From assembly GCF_002878395.1 (NCBI RefSeq), contig NC_061112.1, positions 40,354,784 to 40,418,783 on the forward strand: a DNA stretch of 64,000 nucleotides, given 5' to 3'. The notes under the pieces are model-generated. The model saw only the letters and a program-made list of their open reading frames with translations. It did not search any database and was not told where the DNA came from. The DNA is from Capsicum annuum. Its lineage: Eukaryota; Streptophyta; Magnoliopsida; Solanales; Solanaceae. This document shows positions 1 to 8,927 of the stretch, one piece after another (position 1 is the first letter of the stretch; each line of letters begins with the position of its first letter). A program made the position numbers and the translations under genes.

Positions 1-300
1 AATTTGTATAAACTCTAATATGATTATGCGACTTGTTTACACTCGTTCATATATGTAGAAACCCACACTATATTTATTTTTAATTTATTTATTCATTTTT
101 GAACAACATCCAATTGATGGTCTATAACAGTGTACATAAATCTCGGTGGACTACGAATAATCAGGAGATCAATTGATACACTCCTAATGGTGTAAGTCTA
201 TGATAGATCAAACGAATCGATGGACCCTCAAAGGACAAGTATATTTTTACATGGATTAGACATGGGTCAACATCGATGACAATATATTAAGTGTCACCAA
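1..300. other. AT-rich sequence without recognised gene
   Basis: No reading frame, repeat array or transposon end could be supported here. The sequence is AT-rich and runs into the 60-bp tandem array that begins at about 301. It may belong to the MULE or to its insertion site, but I could not find a terminal inverted repeat that would decide this. Confidence 0.4.
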
Positions 301-590
301 CAGTTTAAGATTATCTATTTAAATCTTTTTTAATTTAATTATTTTGTTTCACCAGCACCAAAATATGTTATTATCTGTTTAAATCTTTTTTAATTTAATT
401 ATTTTCTTTCACCAGCCCCAAATTATGTGATTATCTATTTAAATCTTTTTATATTTAATTATTTTCTTTCACCAACCCCAAAATATGTTATTATCTGTTT
501 AAATCTTTTTTAATTTAATTATTTTATTTCACCAGCCCCAAATCATGTGATTATCTGTTTAAACTTTTTTTAGTTTAACTATTTTCTTTC
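301..590. repeat. 60-bp tandem repeat, about five copies
   Basis: Five consecutive units start at 301, 361, 421, 481 and 541 with an exact 60-bp period. Each contains the words TTATCTRTTTAAATCTTTTT, TTTAATTATTTT and TTTCACCAGCCCCAAA. Copies 2 and 4 share AAATATGTTATTATC, while copies 3 and 5 share ATGTGATTATC, which suggests an older 120-bp two-unit period. The first unit diverges at its left edge and the last at its right edge. This is a minisatellite with no evident coding content. Confidence 0.9.
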
Positions 591-1709
591 AAGCGACAAG
601 CTACTGATGGCCCATTGATTCACACGGTCTACGATCAAGTACTATGTCTGGTCGAGGAGTGACAGAGTCTAAGATCGATGATAGACTATATATCATTTTT
701 AATCTCCGTGAATTTAATCAAGTCAATCTACAGTAGTATTCATTGAACAAGGAATAAATATTTGAAAAGTTGTTTGTACAGAAGAATAACCAACACAGAA
801 AAAATAATCACAAAAAAGAGGGAAAACATAATTTAGAAACTGAAATACTTATATTCATCTTGTTCATTTCATTACATACATTTTCCATTATCAAACAACA
901 AAAAGGCAAAAAAAGAAAGCTTTCTTCTAATAAAATCCTACCAAGAAAGCTTCTTCAGCAATGACAAAACAAAAAAACTTTAAAAAATAAACTAAAATAA
1001 AAACTTAAATTAAATTTAGTGGGATGGTGGGAGGTGATGTAGTCATTATCGTCCATTCCAAGCCTATCTAGAATCGCCCAAAGGAAATGAGCAGTACAAT
1101 GGAGCTCACCTCCAAGTACACTCGGTTTTCGTCCAGACCATAGAAAAGTGGATTAAATCATTCTGTAATAGCAGGAGATCATAGTGACAAGGGGAAACTC
1201 GTCTGATTGGGCGTAGGGTAATTCTTTGACCATGAATGACTTTTAATTTTGATAAAGAAGAGCATTTATGTTGTTTTGGGTTTAGGTACAACTGAATGCT
1301 TACATAGAAACAAGCATTGTACTTATACACCTATAGAAGGTGACCTTTTGTATTCCCACCCAATGGTCAATTGATGCGTGTGGGAATAGAAAAGGCTTAC
1401 CTTGCATATACCAGTGGTTTTTCTTAAGAACAAACGTGTTTGCATCTTTTAATTAAATGGGAACAAGAAATAATAATTTAATGCATCGATTGGAGAGATA
1501 TGGTGGTAAAAGACCCACATAGCCTGTTTGATGAGTAATCATATAAAAAATGCATAATATTTAATAGACCATATAAAATATATACCAAAAAATGATGTTG
1601 CCTACCATAGACAAAGCATATAGTCTATTACAATTGAACGTTAAATTCTATAGAAATACACATTTATCCCCCAAAACAGTAGCTTTATAACTGAAGAAAA
1701 AAAGCCTAT
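591..1709. other. Non-coding sequence downstream of the MULE transposase
   Basis: I recognise nothing certain in this stretch. It holds A-rich and T-rich runs and short open frames (for example 1106-1330 on the minus strand) with no family resemblance. It lies 3' of the MULE stop codon, so it may be the MULE's 3' non-coding part plus flank. No inverted partner of the sequence around 17500-17590 was found. Confidence 0.4.
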
Positions 1710-2265
1710 CTAAGATTTGTTGGCCATGCTACATGTGGTTATTTTGTGCCCTGATTTCTTGAATATTGAACACCTATTCCTCCTTTTGAACTTGAACGTT
1801 TCATCGACGCCCTTAACGCATTTGATTTTCTTCCTTCCGAGTTTAGGATCATAAGGGGGTAGAGAAATCTTAGTGTCTTGCGATTCCCGTGGAATAGTCC
1901 ATTCGGACTCTGAGGGGATAACGTTAATATATTTAGAGTATGTGAAGAGGTAAGTTTCAACTTTATAAATTGGCGAAGAGTACTTGTAGATAGAGTTACC
2001 ATAAACTTCGCCATCATCATACTTTGCTTGCAAAAAGGCCATTGCATGTATGCACGACATTTTCACAAGTCATATTTCCTACAAGAACAACTCCTCTCCA
2101 AGACATTAACCTTGGTAGTAACACCGCTTCCAAACATGTTGAATTGGTCCAGATCCCCATTTGCATTAGTCACATACAAGTTATCGCTCTCACCCTTATT
2201 ATCCCATACTATCTTTTCCGCACAAGGCACAAATTTATTGTTTGTACTGTCGAGAATGGCTTTCT
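1710..2265 (-). pseudogene. MULE transposase, C-terminal part (SWIM zinc finger, Zn knuckle)
   Basis: This is the 3' end of a Mutator-like transposase, a cut-and-paste DNA transposase. Reading down the minus strand from 2265 one sees NKFVPCAEKI, then YVTNANGDLDQF, then CSCRKYDL, then SCIHAMAFL. Together these give the C-x-C ... C-x-H pattern of a SWIM finger. After PPYDPKLGRKKIK comes CSIFKKSGHKITTC, a degenerate CCHC knuckle close to the stop. A one-base loss at about 2066 breaks the frame inside the SWIM finger. The N-terminal and catalytic parts lie at 15222-16853, separated by the nested element 2266-15221. The family assignment is firm from the motif order. Confidence 0.85.
2261..2265. 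repeat. Candidate left target-site copy of the outer gypsy element
   Basis: TTTCT abuts the LTR edge at 2266, and ATGCT abuts the opposite edge at 15222-15226. Three of five bases agree, so this is a decayed target-site duplication at best. The better evidence for insertion here is that the MULE reading resumes on the far side. Confidence 0.4.
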
Positions 2266-2963
2266 TGTAACGCCCCAAAAATGGGTCCCAAAGCATCACA
2301 CGGTGCTTAAGTGTACAAGTAGCCCCAAGATAACCCTTTGAGCCTACTACTTCACATAATAACTTGCTTAGAGATGAAATAGACAAATCACGGGCACTGA
2401 TATATCAAAATAATAAGAAATACTATGAAAATACTTTGTTTGAAGAACCATAATTCTGGAAATCTCGACCAACTAACAATCTGACAACTAGTCTGAAAAA
2501 CCCTCTACTACTCAAGAACTAGAGAGCCATTGGGACAGGTCCCCAACTGGCTCATACTCAACTGAAAAGAGATGAACAACTACTAGATAAACTGAATATC
2601 TAAAGATAATCGGTCCTCGAACCATGAGGACTCACCATTGTGGAGATGTAGATAAAGGCACTTGAGGATCACTGACGAGGCTGGGATGGAGTACCTAAAC
2701 CTACATTATGAGACAATGTAGCACACAGACGTATATGTGAATCAGTACTTTGGGAATGTACTAAGCATGTGGAGGTGTATGCAAATAAATAATCAGTATC
2801 ACAAGTCTTAATAGAAAATATACATGCTATAACAGATGACTCACATAGCTTAAATAAAATTCTCATAAGTTGTGGTCAGGAAATAGACAATAGAAATCAC
2901 GTGAGTTATTTCACATTAATCTAGATCGGTATTCTTTCTTTGTTCTCAAATTGTAAATTAGAC
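2266..2963 (-). repeat. Truncated 3' LTR of the outer gypsy element
   Basis: 698 bp align almost without gaps to the first 698 bp (plus-strand sense) of the complete LTR at 12836-15221. They share the left border TGTAAYRCCCCRAAAATGGG and the word AAATCACGGGCACTG. Similarity ends at 2963, where gag-related sequence begins. The rest of the LTR (about 1690 bp) is gone. The retained part includes the three-hairpin module at 2613-2762. Confidence 0.88.
2613..2762 (-). promoter_or_regulatory. Three-hairpin LTR module, outer family copy 1
   Basis: In element sense the order is HP0 (2762-2744), HP1 (2721-2701), HP2 (2631-2613). HP0 has arms AGTAC/GTACT and a 9-nt loop. HP1 has arms CTACATT/AATGTAG and loop GTCTCAT. 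HP2 has arms GTCCTC/GAGGAC and loop ATGGTTC. The same three hairpins, with different HP1 arms, occur in the other gypsy LTRs. Their function is unknown. The palindromes are read directly; an RNA role is inference. Confidence 0.75.
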
Positions 2964-2965
2964 GA

Positions 2966-3239
2966 AGGTGATGGCATAGAAGAACGGCTCTGGAACTGAG
3001 GGCAGTTCCCTCCATAGGACCTAGCTTAACCATACTTATGCTGCTTGGATCTAGCTCTCTTGTTTCCCCTTACCCTATCTCTTTTCCTTACCTTATAGCC
3101 TCTATTTGCTGTGCATGTATTATCAATCTGGATAGATCCATATCCGTTTTTAACATAGCAGTCCTATACTCTTTCAACATCAACCCAGAAACACCTATCA
3201 CAAACTTTCTTATGCTCGAGCGGGCGTCAGTAACCAAGT
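2966..3239 (-). pseudogene. Gypsy gag fragment, C-terminal side
   Basis: The minus strand reads KFVIGVSGLMLKEYRTAML, then DMDLSRLIIHAQQIE. This is the typical segment of plant Tekay/Del-like Gag upstream of the zinc knuckle. It continues the gag that stops at 12062 on the other side of the nested element; the CAAGT duplication marks the break. The fragment ends at about 2966, where it is fused to the truncated LTR. The zinc knuckle itself was not recognised. Confidence 0.75.
3235..3239. repeat. 5-bp target-site duplication CAAGT (left)
   Basis: CAAGT immediately precedes the LTR start at 3240 and is repeated exactly at 12057-12061, immediately after the LTR end. Five bp is the normal gypsy duplication length. 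It proves that 3240-12056 inserted as a unit into the gag of the outer element. Confidence 0.9.
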
Positions 3240-4944
3240 TGTAATACCTCAAAAAAATCCAAACCAATATTAGAACCATGTTTAAAGATCATTCTTAGTA
3301 CATCATGGTTATTTTATAGTTTTATGAGAAATTTAGATGTATATTAAGTCTTCAAATAACTCTCAGCTATCAGACGAATCAAAATATTCTATACCGATTG
3401 AATTCTTGGAAAGGATATTGCTATAGTCAACTTTAAATGAGAATATATCTCATTATAATATGAATTATTGAGATCATCACCTACCAATAGATATATAATT
3501 GAATTATCTTTCCAACGATATCAATTTAGCTTAAATCCAATATTGGAGAAAAATGTTATGCCCATTTTACTCCGACATGTCCGCCTGACAAATGAGTGAC
3601 AACATGAGCTGACGACTTATCACAAGTCTGATGTCTTATCAGCCCATGTCGTTAGGCTTAGACAGAAACCCAAAAATTCCAGCTCCCAGGTGATGACCTG
3701 GGCTGATGAGATATCACAAATCTGACAATTTATCAGCTTTGGTCGTCAGCTAATAATTTTAGCAACTGGGAGGTGATTTTGTGGGGGTATTTTGGTCTTT
3801 TCTTTTACTTTAAACACGATATTAAAGCCCTGAGAAGGATATTTTCCCATTATGTTCTCATTCTTCTCAAGAACAAGAACATTCTCTCCCAAAGGGGTTA
3901 AACCCTAGTCAAGAAAAATCAAGAACAAGCCTAAGGATTTCTTCAAGAACCTTCAAGAAATATTAGATCTCTTTCAAGATCAAGCTTTAAGGTATGCGTA
4001 GTGTTCATCCATGGATTCCTTTGATCCATGGAGCTCAAGAATTAAGTTTTAAATAATAAATTGTTTTTATCTTGTTGTGGTATGATTATGTCCATGTTGA
4101 TGGTTGTTATTTGGGTTTCAAGGTAGTATCTTAATGTATTGGCATGAAGTATGTAAGCATGTTTAGATTAAATACATAACTTTGGGTGACTTAGATCGTT
4201 AAATTTATAAGTATACCTATGCCCAAAGTTGTGCATGTAAGGTGTTCGACAAAATGTCTAGAATGATAAAAAGCATGATTTCATGACTCAATAGTGCTTA
4301 CATGACAAGTCCATGCTATATCCCTTATGATTCAACATAAATTCCATGCTATTTTTGTTTATTGATTATTGTGATGTGGAATGCCCATGACCTTGAAGTT
4401 ATGAAAGTATTTACATGTTATACGCATTTCTTTCCATGTATAAGATGTTGAGGACCATGTGTAGTATGAAATCCCCTATTTATGGTATAACGAATTATGG
4501 ATTTTATTCCTATGATCAAGAAGTGTCATGTGTGTCAGTTTCCTTATATCGAGTCATGGGGGTACTTGTATCGAACAATTTAGCTATATGCCTAGAGCCA
4601 TGTCATGTTTCACAATACTCTCAGTTAAGCCATAATCCCCAGAATTCAGTCAACCATGTGACTCAAGAAATCTCAGATATCTCAGTTGTTCAGTAATCTC
4701 AGTGATTTCAGTATTCTAATTAAAATCTCAATAACTACAATACTCTTAGTTAGTCCTCAGACATCAGTATCTTCCATCAGTCAACGAAACTCAGTAAACT
4801 CAGTTTAGCCCTGCTAAACAATACCACTAGTATCAGTTCAGTAAATTAGTTCAGTTCAATTAATCAATTCAGTTCAGCTTAATTAATTAGTTCAGTGTCT
4901 TTCAGATGGGAGTTGGATTCAGAACTGAGTGAGCCTAGGAATGG

Positions 4945-5466
4945 GGACTCACCCGCTAGATAGGACTGAGATCCATAGAAGCAATCCTAAGTTCTAAAGC
5001 TACGTAGACAGCATAGGTACGAGATGTCACCCATTAGATAAGACTGATATACTCAGGGATCACCCGTTAGCATATTTAAATATATAGGACTGATCCTAGG
5101 AGTCACCTGATAGATTTGGACTGACTCCACAACAGTTGTCTTTACCAGTGGCACGGTACTGACACCCTTCCAACTGGGGTTACAGGTTAAACCCCAGAGT
5201 AGCTAGAAGGGGCATGTCGGTTAGATGAATACATCCCACAGTTTCAGTTATATAATTAGAACTGTCAGATATAGTAAATCCTTATCAGTATAAATAGAGT
5301 TTGGGATCACCATTAGATAGGACTGATCTCAACTATGGTCAATCAATATCAACATAATCAGATTTAGAGAGACCCTCTAGGTAGGACTGATCTCAGACTA
5401 AGTCAAATCATCTTTATTATCAGTATCATCAGATTCAGAGATCACTCGCTAGATAGGACTGATCTC
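4945..5466 (+). repeat. LTR hairpin array, about seven units
   Basis: Units share a core like CCCGCTAGATAGGAC but have different self-complementary flanks. Unit 1 is GGACTCA (4945-4951) with TGAG-A-TCC (4967-4974). Unit 3 is GGATCA (5057-5062) with TGATCC (5091-5096). Unit 4 is GGAGTCA (5099-5105) with TGACTCC (5122-5128). Unit 5 is GGGATCA (5303-5309) with TGATCTC (5324-5330). Unit 7 is GAGATCA (5438-5444) with TGATCTC (5460-5466). Units 2 and 6 are imperfect in this copy. The core is constant while the stems vary unit by unit. Confidence 0.75.
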
Positions 5467-5901
5467 AGATTTAGTTACTTAGATATAGTATGAAACTCAA
5501 CTAGTTCTATCAAATTCAAGACTATCAGATATAGTGACTTATGTTATCAGTTATGTAATTTATCAGAACTCATGTTATCAATATTCAGCTTCAGAACTGT
5601 CAGATACAGTCAATCAGACCAGTTCTTTATAATCAAAACTGTTAGACACAACTATTCGTGAATCAGTAGTATAGTATCAGTCCCTCAGTATATAGTAATA
5701 TAGTATCAGTTTTTCTCACTCATCAGTGACTCAGATGTCAATATCAGAAAACTTAGCAGTCAGAACTCGGTATTCAGTCCTATCACAATGTCAGTTATAA
5801 TTACGTATGCATGGATATATTCTCACATTCATGTTAGTCAGTCAATTAGTATTGTTCATGCATATAAACCCTATTGCAATTAGCCTACCTCACTTTCATA
5901 C

Positions 5902-6037
5902 CAGTACATTTAAAGTACTGACTCATTTGCGCTATGGTGTCTTATACCATAGGTTTAGAAGCACGAGATCCAGAGCATCAGTAGTATTCCAGGTTTTAAC
6001 AGACAGAGTTAGCAGTGAGTCCTCATCATTCAAGGAT
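5902..6037 (+). promoter_or_regulatory. Three-hairpin LTR module, family A 5' LTR
   Basis: HP0 (5902-5920): arms CAGTAC/GTACTG, loop ATTTAAA. HP1 (5932-5952): arms CTATGGT/ACCATAG, loop GTCTTAT. HP2 (6019-6037): arms GTCCTC and AAGGAT, loop ATCATTC; its outer pair is G-U and its innermost pair is a mismatch. The module ends about 330 bp before the LTR 3' end. Confidence 0.75.
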
Positions 6038-6374
6038 GATATTTTTTGATTATATTACTATTTTAATTTTTAGTTTATTTCAGTAGATGGAGTTTGTTGG
6101 GGACTTGTCCCATCAACTCGTTATTCAGACAGTTTAGAGGCTTTCAGACTATAGCATGCCAGACAGTTATTTTAGATTTATTTTTGTATTGTATACCATA
6201 TTTTCAGTCATGTATTAGTATTGAACCTTATGACCTTTCAGTTTATGTTTCCATATTTTATAGCCTTTTATGTAGTATACAGGTACAGATAGCATTCATG
6301 GGTTAGCTTGTGGTCCTTCGAGGTCATGAGCACCATGTAGCATTTCGGTTTAGAAATTTATGGCATTACAAACT

Positions 6375-6386
6375 TGGTATTAGAGC
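6375..6386 (+). other. Primer binding site, initiator-Met tRNA
   Basis: TGGTATTAGAGC lies 4 bases after the LTR end. It matches the complement of the plant initiator-Met tRNA 3' end (TGGTATCAGAGC) with one C-to-T change. It marks where reverse transcription would start. Confidence 0.85.
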
Positions 6387-8917
6387 CTAAGGTTCAATAG
6401 AGTCATAGAAAGTCTGAAATTCGCATCTAGTAGAGTCTTGTACATAGGTTCGTTGTGCACCACACTTATATGCAGGAGGCAATAAGATGTTTTAGGAATA
6501 GTTTCCCTTCTTTCATGTCTCAGGCCGTGTTATAGAAAGGTCCTCTAATAAACTCATATAGATTCTCATCATGCTTTACTCATGTCAACTCCACCTTACA
6601 TTCAAGGTAACAAAAATAGTGGAGCTTAAAGTCCTAAATATATGGATTTCTCAGACAGTCCCTACAGACAGTTATGGGATTTACCATATGCTTAGATAGT
6701 ATCCCTTAGTTCCGTTATGTTCTAAAGTTGTATGAATCTTATTCATGATCATGAGAACTCGTTCTCAAACCCAGATTTAAATATTCCACCAGATACCTTC
6801 TCAGAATCCTATGATAGCATATGACTAGAGTTAAAAGCATGAATCCAGGGGTTTAGTAGTAATGGAGTTGGGATAACATTATTCGGATTGATCAGATTAT
6901 GTATTCATGGGGATAGTTGTTCCAGAATAAATTAGTAGGCTTGAATAGTGTGAGTTAGAAATTTAAGTTTATTGACTTGATATTAAGCATGAAGGTGTGA
7001 ATGTGATATTAGTAGTATGTGAGGAAACAGAGGCAGATGATGTGTTTAGTAAGGCGAGCATGTATCGATCAGAGTGTAAGTATATGATGATGATTGCAGT
7101 TCAGTTCAGAGATTAGTTTAGTATTTACAGTCTTATGATGGTATATCAAGTACCCAAGTCAGGCTCTCAGATTTTAGTAGTAGTGCCAGTATGTACAAAA
7201 AAATAGTTAGGGAAGATAATCCCCGACCCATCCTTATCTCAATGTAAAGTTTCACACTCCAGTCGGCATGATGCCTATACATGTTTCATGTCTCATCTCC
7301 ATGAACACGACTTATATTCATGCTTTCCATAGAATCATGTACGATTCTATTTCCCAGCATAAGGGGTCGGTTATATTCCCCTCAGTAATACAAATCATGT
7401 CCCATGAATACAGAAAGCTCCCAGCTCAGATCATATATCTCATGACTCATGTACACATATTACGCTTTACAGATTTCTCAACTCCCATGACTCATGTTAC
7501 ACTCCTATTGATCATTTAATCCAGGATATGTCATGTATATCCTCAGTTCTAACCTTCTGGGTACATCCATATTATTGATATCCTATTCCTCAGGCCTCAG
7601 TCATGTGTCAAGTTTAGATACTGTCTATTCATGTTTTAGGTCCTCTTGATTCAACTCCTTCAGTGAGCTCTCTTTGTGAGAATAGTGTAGTGATGAGTAG
7701 TTGCTTAGATAAGTGAGAGAGTAAATGATACATGTTAAGAGAAGGTTGTTGCATGCTTACTTTACAAGAGGGTGTAGTTATGAAAATAGGCTTGAATGTC
7801 ATGATAAGTGTGCAAGTAAATGGCTAGCAAGAGGTAGTATTTAGAAATTGTGAAATTTTAGAATGTAAGTGTACATTCAGAGCCTTGACTTATGTCAGCC
7901 TTCATTTTGCAACTATCATAACTCAGTTACCATCTTAGTTACAATTTCAGTAATCAATGTTCAGGCTCAGAATCAAGAATTTTAGTATCAGTCTAACCTT
8001 CAGCTATCAGTACTCAGTTATTAGGACCCAGTATCTAGATTCAATATGGATCCTAGTTACAATCTTAGTTATAATATATGCTTCAGTCAGTAATTAGCTA
8101 AGTTCATGTGTCATGCCTCAGTTTCAGATCTCATGTAATCAGTCGTGATTCAATTTCCTGGTGCCTTGCGCATCACCTCAGCTTTCCTCAGTAGCTCAGC
8201 CAAGTCAGTATTCTGTGAGGGACCTAGTCAGTATTCCCCAAACTTTCATAACATAAGCATTCCATTCTCTCTTCATGTAATGAATCTAGTATGGGCTAGG
8301 AGATACTCATAAGTTGACCCTTAAGCTCTAACCTCAGTTGCCTGCCATGTACTACAGACTCAGTTCAGTTCATTTATCATGTTCCAGACTCAGTTATGTT
8401 CTCGTGTTTCTACTCATGTATATTATGTAATTAGTCTCAGACACATCGATATTTTTAGTTCAAGTTAACAGTCTTCCTTGAAGTTACTCATTCTCATGTT
8501 CAGATATTAGTAACAAACTTGGCATTAGTTCTATGCTCAGTTTTCTGTTCAAACTTGGTATCTTTACCATTACATGTTCAGTCGCATGTTCATAAGTTAG
8601 TTCAGTTATGTATTCATGCATCAAATATGCATGATAAGCTTATCAGTACTTTCAGTCATGTATTCACATATCATGTCAGTCATAAAATTAGGTATCAGAT
8701 ATGCATTCTTATTATGAGAAACTCAGTTCATCAGAACACTCAGTCATGCATTCATGAATCAGTTACTCATGCATCAGATATGCATGTTCAGTATGATGTA
8801 TTCATCTTATTAGTCATGTTAGTCCCAAACCTATGTTTCAGTAGTGTATGTCTTGCACGTACTTCAGTTGATCTTTTCTTCCATCTCAGTCAATCTCATT
8901 TGAGGACGAATGTTTCC
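6387..8917 (+). other. Non-coding interior of the LARD-type element
   Basis: The first 150 bases resemble the normal gypsy leader (GTGCACCACACTTATATGCA at about 6455). After that no Gag, protease, RT or integrase motif can be read in any frame. The sequence is rich in CAGT and CATG words. From about 8600 it matches the 3' interior of the element at 53891-60130, with shared words such as ATGCATCAGATATGCATG. The loss or replacement of the coding region is therefore complete, not a series of stops. Confidence 0.75.
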
Positions 8918-8927
8918 AAGGGGAAGA
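8918..8927 (+). other. Polypurine tract
   Basis: AAGGGGAAGA lies 3 bases before the 3' LTR start at 8931 and follows GAGGACGAATGTTTCC. This is the usual plant Tekay-like arrangement and would prime plus-strand DNA synthesis. Confidence 0.8.

Larger units (their letters stand above)
3240..6370 (+). repeat. 5' LTR of the LARD-type element
   Basis: It starts TGTAATACC and ends GGCATTACA, the TG...CA termini typical of these families. Parts in order: a conserved block with CTTTCCAACGATATCAATTT (3508-3527), a GC-richer cassette (about 3570-3780), a probable leader (about 3820-4000), the hairpin array (4945-5466), a conserved block with GGCACGGTACTGACACCC (near 5150), and the three-hairpin module (5902-6037). 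The open frames in it (4415-4696, 5807-6049, 6094-6306) are not conserved as proteins. Confidence 0.9.

Noticed and set aside
1106..1330. 74-codon minus-strand frame downstream of the MULE
   Set aside because: No domain, and no continuity with the transposase, which already has its knuckle and stop.
1..1700. Left terminal inverted repeat of the MULE
   Set aside because: No stretch here is a convincing inverted match to 17480-17590, so no MULE end is claimed.
4415..4696. Open frame in the family A 5' LTR with a similar frame at 10106-10306
   Set aside because: The similarity is explained by the LTR pair. The frame is not kept in related LTRs and the protein has no family features.
4945..5466. 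Repeat array as a possible CRISPR-like array
   Set aside because: Plant nuclear DNA inside LTRs. The varying parts are self-complementary arms, not spacers, and no associated genes exist.
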